Assembly (NCBI GenBank): GCA_949297715.1
Contig: CASFTJ010000009.1
Location: 1-56,805 of the forward strand
Length of the DNA stretch: 56,805 nucleotides
From: an uncultured bacterium
GTDB lineage: Bacteria; Cyanobacteriota; Vampirovibrionia; Gastranaerophilales; Gastranaerophilaceae
Direction of reading: 5' to 3'
Position numbers and translations under genes: made by a program. The notes below the pieces were generated by a model. That model saw nothing but the letters and a program-made list of their open reading frames with translations. It did no database searches and was not told the origin of the DNA. Position 1 is the stretch's first letter, and the number at the start of each line of letters is the position of its first letter. This document shows, one piece after another, positions 8,172 through 15,844 of the stretch.

Positions 8172-8201
8172 GGCGGGAATTTTTTATAAAAAATTCCCGC
8201 C
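8172..8201. terminator. Bidirectional rho-independent terminator
   Basis: GGCGGGAATTTTTT (8172-8185) pairs with AAAAAATTCCCGCC (8188-8201) around a two-base loop. The stem lies between the convergent ends of the 7833-8156 gene and dapB, so it can serve both. Confidence 0.85.
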
Positions 8202-8232
8202 CCATTTCTAAAATTGCAAGATTTATTTCAAA

Positions 8233-8982
8233 TTACAAAATATTATCTAAGCCATAGACGAAGTTATTAGCATGAGCGGTATGTCTAACGGCAAGGAGAA
8301 CTCCCGGCATATAACATTTTCTGTCTGAGGAGTCGTGTCTTATTGTAAGAATCTGACCTTGCGAGCCGAAAATAACCTCTTGAGAGGCCATAAACCCCGG
8401 CATTCTGACAGAATGTATGTGGATATTAGAATAAGCATTACCGCCTCTTGCGCCTTCGATAGTTTCAACTTCGTCGGTATTTTCAAGAGCGAAATCGGGT
8501 TTTTCTTCAGCCATCATTTGCGCAGTTTTAACGGCAGTACCGGAGGGTGCATCTTTTTTCTTGTTGTGGTGAAATTCTATAATTTCGGAATTATCAAAAT
8601 ATTTTGCAGCCTGACGGGCAAACATCATCATCAAAACCGCTCCTGTTGAAAAGTTTGGTGCAATAAAGCAGCCTGTATTTTTTTGTAGTGAAAGTTGTCT
8701 TAGGTCTTTAATCTGCTCATCTGTTAAGCCTGTTGTTCCGATAACTATTTTTATACCGTTATTTAGGCAATACAAAGCATTTTCATAGATTGATTTAGGC
8801 TGGGTAAAGTCGATAAGAAGGTCAATATCTTCAACTCTTGCGGCTTCTTCAATAGTCCTGTACATATTGTCTGCTGCAATGTCAATTTTTGCGACAAGTT
8901 CCATATCTTCTGCAGTTTCAACTGCTTGCACAACTTCTTGTCCCATTCTTCCCAAAGCTCCGCATACTGCAACTTTTATCAT
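8233..8982 (-). CDS. dapB: 4-hydroxy-tetrahydrodipicolinate reductase
   Basis: DapB reduces hydroxy-tetrahydrodipicolinate with NAD(P)H in the diaminopimelate/lysine pathway. The 249-residue protein starts with the Rossmann motif VAVCGALGRMGQE. It contains the catalytic and substrate loop EFHHNKKKDAPSGTA, in which the His pair and the DAPSGTA lysine/serine region are intact, and ends with the conserved GVLLAVR helix. Length is normal. It is preceded by a GGAGA ribosome site at 8988-8992 and is transcribed alone, converging on the small gene to its left. Confidence 0.97.
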   Translation of the reverse strand: MIKVAVCGALGRMGQEVVQAVETAEDMELVAKIDIAADNMYRTIEEAARVEDIDLLIDFTQPKSIYENALYCLNNGIKIVIGTTGLTDEQIKDLRQLSLQKNTGCFIAPNFSTGAVLMMMFARQAAKYFDNSEIIEFHHNKKKDAPSGTAVKTAQMMAEEKPDFALENTDEVETIEGARGGNAYSNIHIHSVRMPGFMASQEVIFGSQGQILTIRHDSSDRKCYMPGVLLAVRHTAHANNFVYGLDNIL

Positions 8983-9108
8983 AATTTTCTCTCCTTTTAC
9001 TTTATGTTTTTTTCAAAGGATAAAACAAAAATCACTTTTTGTAAAATATGTTATTCTAAAAAACTATCACAGACTCTTGTATTATTTAAACAAAAATTTA
9101 TTAAACAA

Positions 9109-9910
9109 TTATCTGCATTTCTTTTTTCCGCCCCAACCCAGTCCTGTACATTTGAGATATTCTTGATTTTCGTTGTATATTACCCAAGCAGTGCAGCCTG
9201 TACCATTGTTGTAACCATTATACATAGTTCCCCATCCTTTTGTTTTATCACAATAATCACTAAAAGTTAATCTGGTTTCATATTCTGTTCCAGTCGGATA
9301 AATACCGTAAGTTGTCATATAAAAAATGAACATATCATTTCCAGCTAAATTAGGATTTTTTTGTCCGTTTATATCTACCATTATTCTTCCGCAAACATTT
9401 TGCAAATATTTATTATTTCCGTATTTACTGCTGCAATTAGGGCTCCAGTTTCTAAAAGTTAAAGTTGTCCCATCTATTAATCTTACACTTGCATAACCAG
9501 CTGGATTAGAATAACTTGGATTGTCAATACAATGTTTTTTTGTATATTCCTTATCTTTTCCAACGCAATTGTACATAATATTTAAATACGGAACAAATTG
9601 ATTAGCCATGATTATATGAGAGTTTGCGTCATACATATCTCCCATGCCCCAACCACGGGGATCAGCGCCAGTTTCACTTACTATTCGATTAAAAGTTTGG
9701 GATAATATTGAATAAGTTTTCTTTAATTGAGTAGTAGCGGCTTTTTCTTTGTAGCTGCCAATGATAGCTGGTAAAGTCATAGCAATAACTACCCCTAATA
9801 TTCCAATTGTTATCAAAACCTCCGCTAATGTAAATCCTACATTTTTTACATTAAAATATTTAGAATCGGGTGCCCCCCCCCCCTCGCTGTAATTCAGTCA
9901 TAGTCTGCAT
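9109..9910 (-). CDS. Type IV pilin-like protein, phase-variable by a poly-G tract, currently out of frame
   Basis: The body of the gene encodes a pseudopilin: GFTLAEVLITIGILGVV is the class III prepilin cleavage and TM motif, followed by a long helix and a Cys-rich C-terminal domain ending in GCTAWVIYNENQEYL. The good start is the ATG at 9910-9908 (GGAGG six bases upstream), giving MQTMTELQR. The frame then meets 11 G residues (9873-9883) and runs into TAA at 9862-9860. With 10 or 13 G the leader would read on as GGGAPDSKYFNVKNV into the cleavage site. No in-frame start exists between the tract and the pilin. The C-terminus is paralogous to 14970-15814. Confidence 0.8.
9873..9883 (-). repeat. 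Poly-G tract (11 bp) in pilin leader, slipped-strand switch candidate
   Basis: Eleven consecutive C on the plus strand, i.e. 11 G in the coding sense, lie nine codons after the ATG. Eleven places the downstream pilin out of frame; 10 or 13 would restore it. Such tracts mutate readily by replication slippage. The tract is followed by CACCCG, closely similar to the sequence after the second tract at 15000. Confidence 0.85.
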
Positions 9911-10025
9911 TTCCGTCCTCCAGTAGTTGTGTGTTAACTTTTATATTTTAGCACATAAATTAGGTTTTTGCAAACTATTTTTGTGATAATATTAGTTTGT
10001 TATATTAAAATTAGGAGAGCGAAAA

Positions 10026-10256
10026 ATGGCAGATGCAAAAATTTTGGCAACTATCGAAAGAAGCGACACTGAACAGCTTCAAATTTCAGTTAGCGAATAC
10101 AAAGGAAGAAGCTATTTGAATATGAGAATATTCTACACAACCGACGAAGGTGCAACTTGGCTTCCGACCAAAAAAGGCGTAACTTTTAGCCCTGACCAGC
10201 TTGACTTGTTGGAAGAAGCTATTCAGGAAGCTAAAAAAGAATTTATGGAAGTATAA
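10026..10256 (+). CDS. PC4/p15-like transcriptional coactivator, ssDNA-binding
   Basis: This 76-residue protein has the compact PC4-like layout: a beta-rich sheet (TEQLQISVSEYKGRSYLNMRIFY), a turn with W (GATWLPTKKGVTF) and a C-terminal helix (QLDLLEEAIQEAKKEF). Bacterial members bind single-stranded DNA and are linked to transcription or repair. A GGAGAG ribosome site precedes the ATG. Its stop overlaps the priA start (TAATG), so it is translationally coupled to a replication-restart helicase, which fits an ssDNA role. Confidence 0.75.
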   Translation: MADAKILATIERSDTEQLQISVSEYKGRSYLNMRIFYTTDEGATWLPTKKGVTFSPDQLDLLEEAIQEAKKEFMEV

Positions 10257-12481
10257 TGAAATACGCCCTTGCACTTGTAAACATTACCGGTCTTGGAGTT
10301 AAGACATTCAGCTACTTAATTCCGGACGAGATGAAAGACAAAATCCAAATAGGTCAGGCAATTCTTGTTCCGTTTGGCAGACAAGGGCTTATTAATGCTT
10401 TTTGCGTGGGGTTTTCGGATTATTTACCCGAGGGGATTAAGGCCAAAAAGGTAAGTAAAATCTTAGATGAAACCCCGCTTTTTTCTATTGATTATTTAAA
10501 ACTGCTTGAGTGGGTGGCAAATTATTATTGTTGTGATTTGGTGACGGTCTTAAACGCAGCGATCCCGATGAAATTAATTGAAAAAGCTTCTAAAACCGAG
10601 TTTTCTGTAGAATTTGTAACTTTTGAGGGCGCTACAAAACGTCAGGCGGAAGTTTTGGAAGTCCTCAAAAATTTGGGCAAAATGCCACTCATTAGTTTTG
10701 AAAAGATGGCAAAAACAACAAGAGCCACAGTTAAAAAATTGGAGGCTTTGGGGTGTTTAAAACTTGCTGAAGAAAATATTTACAGAAACCCGCTTGATAT
10801 TTTAAGAATTTCGGAAAAAGAACCTTTGTTTGAATTGTCTGGCGAGCAGGAAAAAGTTTATAAAGGGATTAAGGAAAAAATCGGCGGGTTTAATCTTCCA
10901 AAAGACGAGATACTCCCTCAGACTATTTTGTTGCATGGGGTTACGGCATCAGGAAAAACCGAAGTTTATTTTAAACTTATTAAAGATTGTATTGATGCAG
11001 GTAAAAATGTTCTTTTTCTTGCGCCAGAAATTGCGCTTGCTTCACAATTAACCAAAAGATTAGCCAAAAAATTCGGCACAGAAGACGTTGCAATTTGGCA
11101 CAGCAGTATTTCTGACGGCGAGCGGTATGATGTTTGGCAAAAGCTTTACAAAAATGAAATTAAAATACTTGCAGGCGCCAGATCAGCAGTGTTTGCGCCA
11201 TTAAATGATATCGGGCTTATAATAATTGATGAGGAGCATGAAGGAGCTTATAAACAAACTTCACCCGCGCCAAGGTATGATGCAAGGGTTGTGGCGCAAA
11301 AATTGGCTGAATTTCACAAATGTCCGCTTCTTTTGGGTTCTGCTACCCCTGATATTTCATCATATTATCGGGCAACAAATTCAGAGAGCCTTTTTGAATT
11401 AAAGAAGCGTTTTAATGATGCAAAAGTTCCGCCTGTGACCGTAATCAATATGCAGGAATACGGCAGAGCGGCTTACAAAAACGTAATTTCTATTCCGTTG
11501 CAAAATGCGATTAAAGAAACATTAGAAAACAAACAGCAGGTAATCCTTTTGATAAATCGCCGAGGATTTTCGACATTTACGCAGTGCAAGTCTTGCGGGC
11601 ATGTGATTGAATGTCCGAATTGCGCAATTCCAATGATTTGGCACAGCAAAGATCAAATGCTTAAGTGTCATTACTGCAACCATAGCGAATATTTTCCTGA
11701 TTTTTGCCCCGAATGCGGTTCGGATGCGCTTAAAAACAGCGGAACAGGTACACAAAAAATTGAGCAGTATATTCAAGATCTTTTCCCTGACAAAAATATC
11801 GAAAGAATTGACAGCGATATTCTGGTCAGAAAAGGCGAGCATATAAGGCTATTGGAAAAATTTCAAAAAGGTGATATTGATATTTTAGTCGGCACTCAAA
11901 TGATAGCAAAAGGGCTTGATAACCCAAATGTTACGCTTGTCGGGGTAATTTCAGCAGACGCAAGTTTTAACCTGCCTGATTTTAGGGCGAGTGAAAGAGG
12001 TTTTCAGCTTCTTACCCAAGTTGCAGGACGTGCCGGTCGAGGTGAATTTTCAGGGAAAGTTTTCTTCCAGACTTACAACCCTGATTATTATGCTCTTGCG
12101 AGTGCAAAGGCGCAAAATTATGATGAATTTTATGCGACGGAAATTATTGCAAGAGAAGAATTTGACTATCCACCGTTCAGCCAGATTATAAGACTTATCC
12201 TAAGCGGTCAAAACAATTTTAGGGCAGAAAAATCAGCTCAGGAAATTGCTTTAAGGATGTGTACAATGGTTGAAAAATACGGGATTTCAGAACGGCTTGA
12301 AGTTTTAGGTCCGACGCCTTGTGTAATTGAGAGAATTAACGGGATGTATAGGTTCCAGATTATTATAAAGAATAAAATGGGCGAGAAGGGGCATCAATTT
12401 GTATCGAGTTTTTTGAATAGAATCACAATGCCAAAAGATGTGAAGCTTACGATAGACGTTGACCCTCTGGATATTTTGTAA
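10256..12481 (+). CDS. priA: Primosomal protein N', replication restart helicase
   Basis: PriA recognises stalled forks and reloads the replisome; it is a 3'-5' superfamily 2 helicase. The 741-residue protein has an N-terminal DNA-binding region, Walker A (LLHGVTASGKTEVYF, ~residues 225-240), DEEHEGAYKQ (motif II) and GSATPD (motif III). It then has the zinc-binding insertion with eight cysteines (CKSCGHVIECPNC, CHYC, CPECG at ~residues 440-490) and finally the helicase C domain with QVAGRAGRG. All hallmark motifs are intact and length is typical. It is coupled to the PC4-like gene by a one-base overlap. Confidence 0.97.
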   Translation: MKYALALVNITGLGVKTFSYLIPDEMKDKIQIGQAILVPFGRQGLINAFCVGFSDYLPEGIKAKKVSKILDETPLFSIDYLKLLEWVANYYCCDLVTVLNAAIPMKLIEKASKTEFSVEFVTFEGATKRQAEVLEVLKNLGKMPLISFEKMAKTTRATVKKLEALGCLKLAEENIYRNPLDILRISEKEPLFELSGEQEKVYKGIKEKIGGFNLPKDEILPQTILLHGVTASGKTEVYFKLIKDCIDAGKNVLFLAPEIALASQLTKRLAKKFGTEDVAIWHSSISDGERYDVWQKLYKNEIKILAGARSAVFAPLNDIGLIIIDEEHEGAYKQTSPAPRYDARVVAQKLAEFHKCPLLLGSATPDISSYYRATNSESLFELKKRFNDAKVPPVTVINMQEYGRAAYKNVISIPLQNAIKETLENKQQVILLINRRGFSTFTQCKSCGHVIECPNCAIPMIWHSKDQMLKCHYCNHSEYFPDFCPECGSDALKNSGTGTQKIEQYIQDLFPDKNIERIDSDILVRKGEHIRLLEKFQKGDIDILVGTQMIAKGLDNPNVTLVGVISADASFNLPDFRASERGFQLLTQVAGRAGRGEFSGKVFFQTYNPDYYALASAKAQNYDEFYATEIIAREEFDYPPFSQIIRLILSGQNNFRAEKSAQEIALRMCTMVEKYGISERLEVLGPTPCVIERINGMYRFQIIIKNKMGEKGHQFVSSFLNRITMPKDVKLTIDVDPLDIL

Positions 12482-12594
12482 CACTGTATTTGTCATCCTG
12501 AACTCAGTATTTTAGAATTTGATATAACAAAATATCAACTTGAGATCTTTGCTGCGTTATTTGACACATACTGCTTACTACACACTACACTTAC
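12482..12594. repeat. Intergenic spacer with hairpin, resembles a dispersed TGTCATCCTGAACT element
   Basis: The spacer between priA and a convergent pilin gene starts with TGTCATCCTGAACTCA, a word of the kind seen in many dispersed bacterial intergenic repeats. It also contains a perfect stem TTGATAT (12519-12525)/ATATCAA (12532-12538). There is no gene. Only one copy is in this window, so its repeat nature is inferred from general familiarity. Confidence 0.35.
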
Positions 12595-13314
12595 TTAAAA
12601 TTTAACAGGATAATCTTTTGGGATTTTCCAATTGTTTTCAAATATTAAATATGTACAAAATGCATCCCGAAGTAAAGAGTATTGGGGATATGCAACAGAA
12701 CTAATGCAATTTTGAATATATTGGTTGCGAGTTGCATTATTGTAATTTTTAGAAAGTGTATCACCCATATTTAAATTCATGTTAAGATCCCCGTTGTTAA
12801 TATCTCTTTCAACTGCAAAGAAAAAAATATCTCTACCAGCTACCAATTTTTCTTTTGAAGGATTAATAATAACATAAAAATACATATTACCTTTTTTTGG
12901 ATCTTGTGTAAAGCATAATCCTGTATTATTTATTAAAATAACACAATATGAATTGTTATAGTAATTTGCACCTTCTCCTTTTATATTATAACTTTGAAAT
13001 ATTTCATTTTCTAAACGATGAATAATCTGTAAATGTGGTGCTATATAATGTTCAAAAACTCTTTTACTTAAATCTTTTGAAAAACCAGGATTGGGAATGA
13101 TCTCAGTAGGAGTAAAGGCCAAATCATAATCGCTATTTATTTTTTGCAATGCATTTGAAAGTGTTGAATACATAACTTTTAATTTATTTTCAGTAACTGA
13201 TTTTTTGTAAGCACCCATTAAAGTTGGCAATGTCATCGCTGCAACTACTCCGATTATTCCTATTGTTATCAGCACTTCTGCCATTGTAAATGCTTTTTGC
13301 TTTTTATACTTCAT
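12595..13314 (-). CDS. Type IV pilin-like / pseudopilin protein
   Basis: The N-terminus KYKKQKAFTMAEVLITIG, followed by a hydrophobic helix, is a short prepilin leader with cleavage before Phe. The residue before the cut is Ala, not the usual Gly, which many peptidases tolerate. The remaining ~210 residues form a long helix plus a variable C-terminal domain that does not share the GCTAWVI ending of the two poly-G-linked pilins. This gene has no homopolymer tract and starts in frame. It is divergent from an XRE regulator, with an inverted repeat between them that may be an operator. Confidence 0.8.
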   Translation of the reverse strand: MKYKKQKAFTMAEVLITIGIIGVVAAMTLPTLMGAYKKSVTENKLKVMYSTLSNALQKINSDYDLAFTPTEIIPNPGFSKDLSKRVFEHYIAPHLQIIHRLENEIFQSYNIKGEGANYYNNSYCVILINNTGLCFTQDPKKGNMYFYVIINPSKEKLVAGRDIFFFAVERDINNGDLNMNLNMGDTLSKNYNNATRNQYIQNCISSVAYPQYSLLRDAFCTYLIFENNWKIPKDYPVKF

Positions 13315-13334
13315 TAGCTCCCCTCATGTAGCGT

Positions 13335-13360
13335 CATGTTTATTTTTTGTAAATAACATG
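13335..13360. promoter_or_regulatory. Inverted repeat, candidate operator between pilin and XRE genes
   Basis: CATGTT(T)ATTT and AAATAACATG form ten-base arms (one extra T in the left arm) around a five-base spacer. Further CATGT/ACAT half-sites follow at 13359-13373. The position, in the 141-bp divergent region between a pilin gene and an XRE-type regulator, fits an operator for that regulator. This is inference only. Confidence 0.4.
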
Positions 13361-13455
13361 TAGTAACATAACATATTTATAATAAATTTGTCAACATGAC
13401 ACTCCATTTATTCTCTTATTTCTTGTAATAGTATGTTTATTAAAAAGGATACATA

Positions 13456-13776
13456 ATGGCCAGATTAAGAGAACTTTTCGGGAAACGACTTGAAGAACTG
13501 TTAAAAAAACACAAAATGAAACAATGCGAACTTGCTGAAAAACTTGATATTGATCCGCAAAGTATCAGCCGCATGATTGCAGGAAAGCATTTCCCTAAAG
13601 AAGAAAATATTGAAAAAATGATTCAAGCATTCAATATATCCCCTGAAGAACTTTTTTCTTTTACACAAGTTGCCAGTGATAAAGAATTAATAAACGACAT
13701 TAATCGTTTGCTCTCCAATGCACCCAGTAACAAAATTCGTATGGCGCATAAGATTATTAAGGCTATTTTTGAGTAA
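13456..13776 (+). CDS. XRE-family helix-turn-helix regulator
   Basis: Residues 8-62 form a Cro/CI-type HTH: RLEELLKKHKMKQCELAEKL, then DPQSISRMIAGKHFPKEENI with the recognition helix around QSISRMI. The remaining ~45 residues are a short helical tail, probably for dimerisation. AAAGGA lies upstream of the ATG. It is divergent from the pilin-like gene 12595-13314 and its 3' end overlaps the convergent dxr gene by 14 bp. A role in pilin control is suggested by position only. Confidence 0.85.
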   Translation: MARLRELFGKRLEELLKKHKMKQCELAEKLDIDPQSISRMIAGKHFPKEENIEKMIQAFNISPEELFSFTQVASDKELINDINRLLSNAPSNKIRMAHKIIKAIFE

Positions 13777-14896
13777 TTTTTTCAATTAATTCTTTTGTTT
13801 GAAGTCTTATTTTTTCATCAACTTCAAAAATTTCGTCAATGGTCGGGGTTTGAATTACCTTGTGATTATCAAAAATTTCTTTTGTAATTTCATAAATCTG
13901 ATATAAGTTTATTTTCCCGTCAAGAAATGCAAAGACTGCTTCTTCATTTGCTGCATTCAAGCAAGCTGTTGCACTGCCGCCCATTTTGCCGGCTCTGTAG
14001 GCAAGTTTTACTGTCGGGAACTTTTCAAAATCAGGTTTTTCAAAGTCAAGTCGTGCAATTTCAGAAAAACTAAAACTTTTTGATTTAATTCCCTCAAATC
14101 TTTCTGGGTATGAAATTGCATATTGAATCGGAATATGCATACTGGGAAGTCCAAGCTGTGCAATTACGCTTCCGTCTTTGTATTCAATTGCCGAATGCGC
14201 AATGCTTTGCGGATGAATTACAACTTCTATATCATCATAATCCATTCCGAAAAGATGGTGTGCTTCAATAATTTCCAATCCTTTATTCATTAAAGTTGCG
14301 CTGTCTACCGTAATTTTTTTACCCATATTCCATCTGGGATGCGCTAGAGCTTCTTTAACTGTTGCAGTTTTTATTTCTTCAATGCTTTTATGCAAAAACG
14401 GGCCACCGCTTGCGGTTATTATTAATTTTTCTACTTGTGAAATATCCTTTATACACTGATGAATTGCACAATGTTCACTATCGACCGGAATTATTTTAAC
14501 TCCGTTTTCTTTTGCTTTTTTCATCACAATATCCCCCGCCATTACAAGGGTTTCTTTGTTTGCAAGTGCGATATCAATTCCGTTTTCTATCGCTTTTAAT
14601 GTCGGTTTTAATCCGATTTTTCCCGAACAAGCAACCAGAATAATATCGTTTTCCTGATTTTGGGCAATTTCGTCAAGGCTTGTTAAACTTTTTATCCCGT
14701 TAATTTTTATATCTTTTTGAGCATAAATATATTTTGGTTTGAATTTTTCTGCCTGTTGTTTTAAGAGTTCAATATTATTCCCGCCGGCAAGCGCTATGAT
14801 TTCAAATTTATCCTGAAGTTTTTCAATTACTTCTAAAGCTTGGGTTCCGATAGAACCTGTCGAGCCGATTATGCTTATTCTTCTCTTCTTGTCCAT
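13763..14896 (-). CDS. dxr: 1-deoxy-D-xylulose 5-phosphate reductoisomerase
   Basis: Dxr makes 2-C-methyl-erythritol 4-phosphate, the committed MEP-pathway step for isoprenoids. The 377-residue protein has the NADPH motif ISIIGSTGSIGTQALEV at the N-terminus, LANKETLVMAG, the metal/substrate region IPVDSEHCAIHQC and ASGGPF, and the C-terminal NAANEEAVFAFL motif. All are intact and length is normal. ispE of the same pathway is also in the window at 40105. No clear operon partner is seen. Confidence 0.97.
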   Translation of the reverse strand: MDKKRRISIIGSTGSIGTQALEVIEKLQDKFEIIALAGGNNIELLKQQAEKFKPKYIYAQKDIKINGIKSLTSLDEIAQNQENDIILVACSGKIGLKPTLKAIENGIDIALANKETLVMAGDIVMKKAKENGVKIIPVDSEHCAIHQCIKDISQVEKLIITASGGPFLHKSIEEIKTATVKEALAHPRWNMGKKITVDSATLMNKGLEIIEAHHLFGMDYDDIEVVIHPQSIAHSAIEYKDGSVIAQLGLPSMHIPIQYAISYPERFEGIKSKSFSFSEIARLDFEKPDFEKFPTVKLAYRAGKMGGSATACLNAANEEAVFAFLDGKINLYQIYEITKEIFDNHKVIQTPTIDEIFEVDEKIRLQTKELIEKITQK

Positions 14897-14969
14897 AATT
14901 TTATTATATTATAAAAATATTGATAAAATTTCAAAATATGATACAATATAAGTTGAAATAGGAGGAAGT

Positions 14970-15814
14970 ATGCAAAACACAAGCTACGAGAGAATTACAG
15001 GGGGGGGGGGGCGCCCGGAAGCAGCTCCTTAAAAGGGAAAGAGAGAGGATTTACATTAGCAGAAGTTCTGATAACTATTGGAATTATTGGTATTGTTGCA
15101 GCAATGACATTCCCTGTTATTATTGGACGATATCAGGAAAGAATTACAGTTAATCAATTAAAACAAACTTATTCATTACTATCCCAAGCTTTTACCCTTG
15201 CAATCGAAGAAAACGGCACCGTTGATACTTGGTGCGATATTCCATCAACATCTGATTATACAACCTGTCAATATAATATTAATAACATAATAAGTAAGTA
15301 CGTTAAAAAAGTTAGAGAATGCGATGGCGTAAATACTTATAATAAAAAGGCTTGTTTTGCAAAAGAATATTCAAACAGATTTAATGATAACAAATGGAAT
15401 AAATTCTATCAGAGGCCTTCTTTTGTTATGATAAACGGAACCTCTGCATTATTTGACTCTCAAAATGGAGATAGGTATCCTAATCGGTGGTGCAACCAAA
15501 AAGTCTCTTCTTCACCAACCGGTTACAACGCATATAATAGTTCTTGTGGTACCATTTATGTTGATATTAATTCAACAAGAAACCCAAATGTTGATGGAAA
15601 AGACTTATTTTCTTTTACAATATATCAAGATGGGATAGTACCTACGGGCAGAGCTGTTGATACAATATGGGTAAAATCATTTGATAGTCAATGTCTTGGT
15701 AAAAGATATTATGGACCCGGGGGCTGCACTGCTTGGGTAATATTTAACGAGAATATGGATTATTTGCATTGTGATGATTTAAGTTGGAATGGGAAAACAA
15801 AATGCAGCAAATAA
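14970..15814 (+). CDS. Type IV pilin-like protein, phase-variable by a poly-G tract, currently out of frame
   Basis: A strong ribosome site (AGGAGGA) precedes the ATG at 14970, which opens MQNTSYERIT and then enters 12 G (15000-15011). In the present state it ends six codons later at TAA (15030-15032). With 10 or 13 G it would continue as GGGAPGSSSLKGKERGFTLAEVLITIGIIG, a complete prepilin. The pilin body continues to 15814 with a C-terminal domain ending GCTAWVIFNENMDYL. The ATG at 15104 lies inside the TM helix and would give a leaderless, non-functional fragment. It is paralogous to 9109-9910, and a terminator follows. Confidence 0.8.
15000..15011 (+). repeat. Poly-G tract (12 bp) in pilin leader, slipped-strand switch candidate
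   Basis: Twelve consecutive G begin after the tenth codon of the pilin gene at 14970. Lengths of 10 or 13 would fuse the start to the pilin; 12 does not. The tract is followed by CGCCCG, compared with CACCCG at the other tract, so both encode G-G-G-A-P when in frame. Confidence 0.85.
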
Positions 15815-15816
15815 AA

Positions 15817-15844
15817 AAAGAGCCTTTTAAAAAGGCTCTTTTTT
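15817..15844. terminator. Bidirectional rho-independent terminator
   Basis: AAAGAGCCTTTT/AAAAGGCTCTTT forms a 12-bp stem with T residues on the plus side and A residues before it. It lies between the convergent pilin and hydrogenase genes and can end both transcripts. Confidence 0.85.

Noticed and set aside
9873-15011. Poly-G tracts as simple assembly errors
   Set aside because: Not excluded, but two separate loci with the same placement, good start codons and conserved GGGAP coding make a biological switch more likely.
15104-15814. Pilin gene starting at the internal ATG 15104
   Set aside because: This start lies inside the transmembrane helix after the cleavage motif and would give a protein without leader or anchor; the upstream ATG with SD and poly-G tract is the real design.
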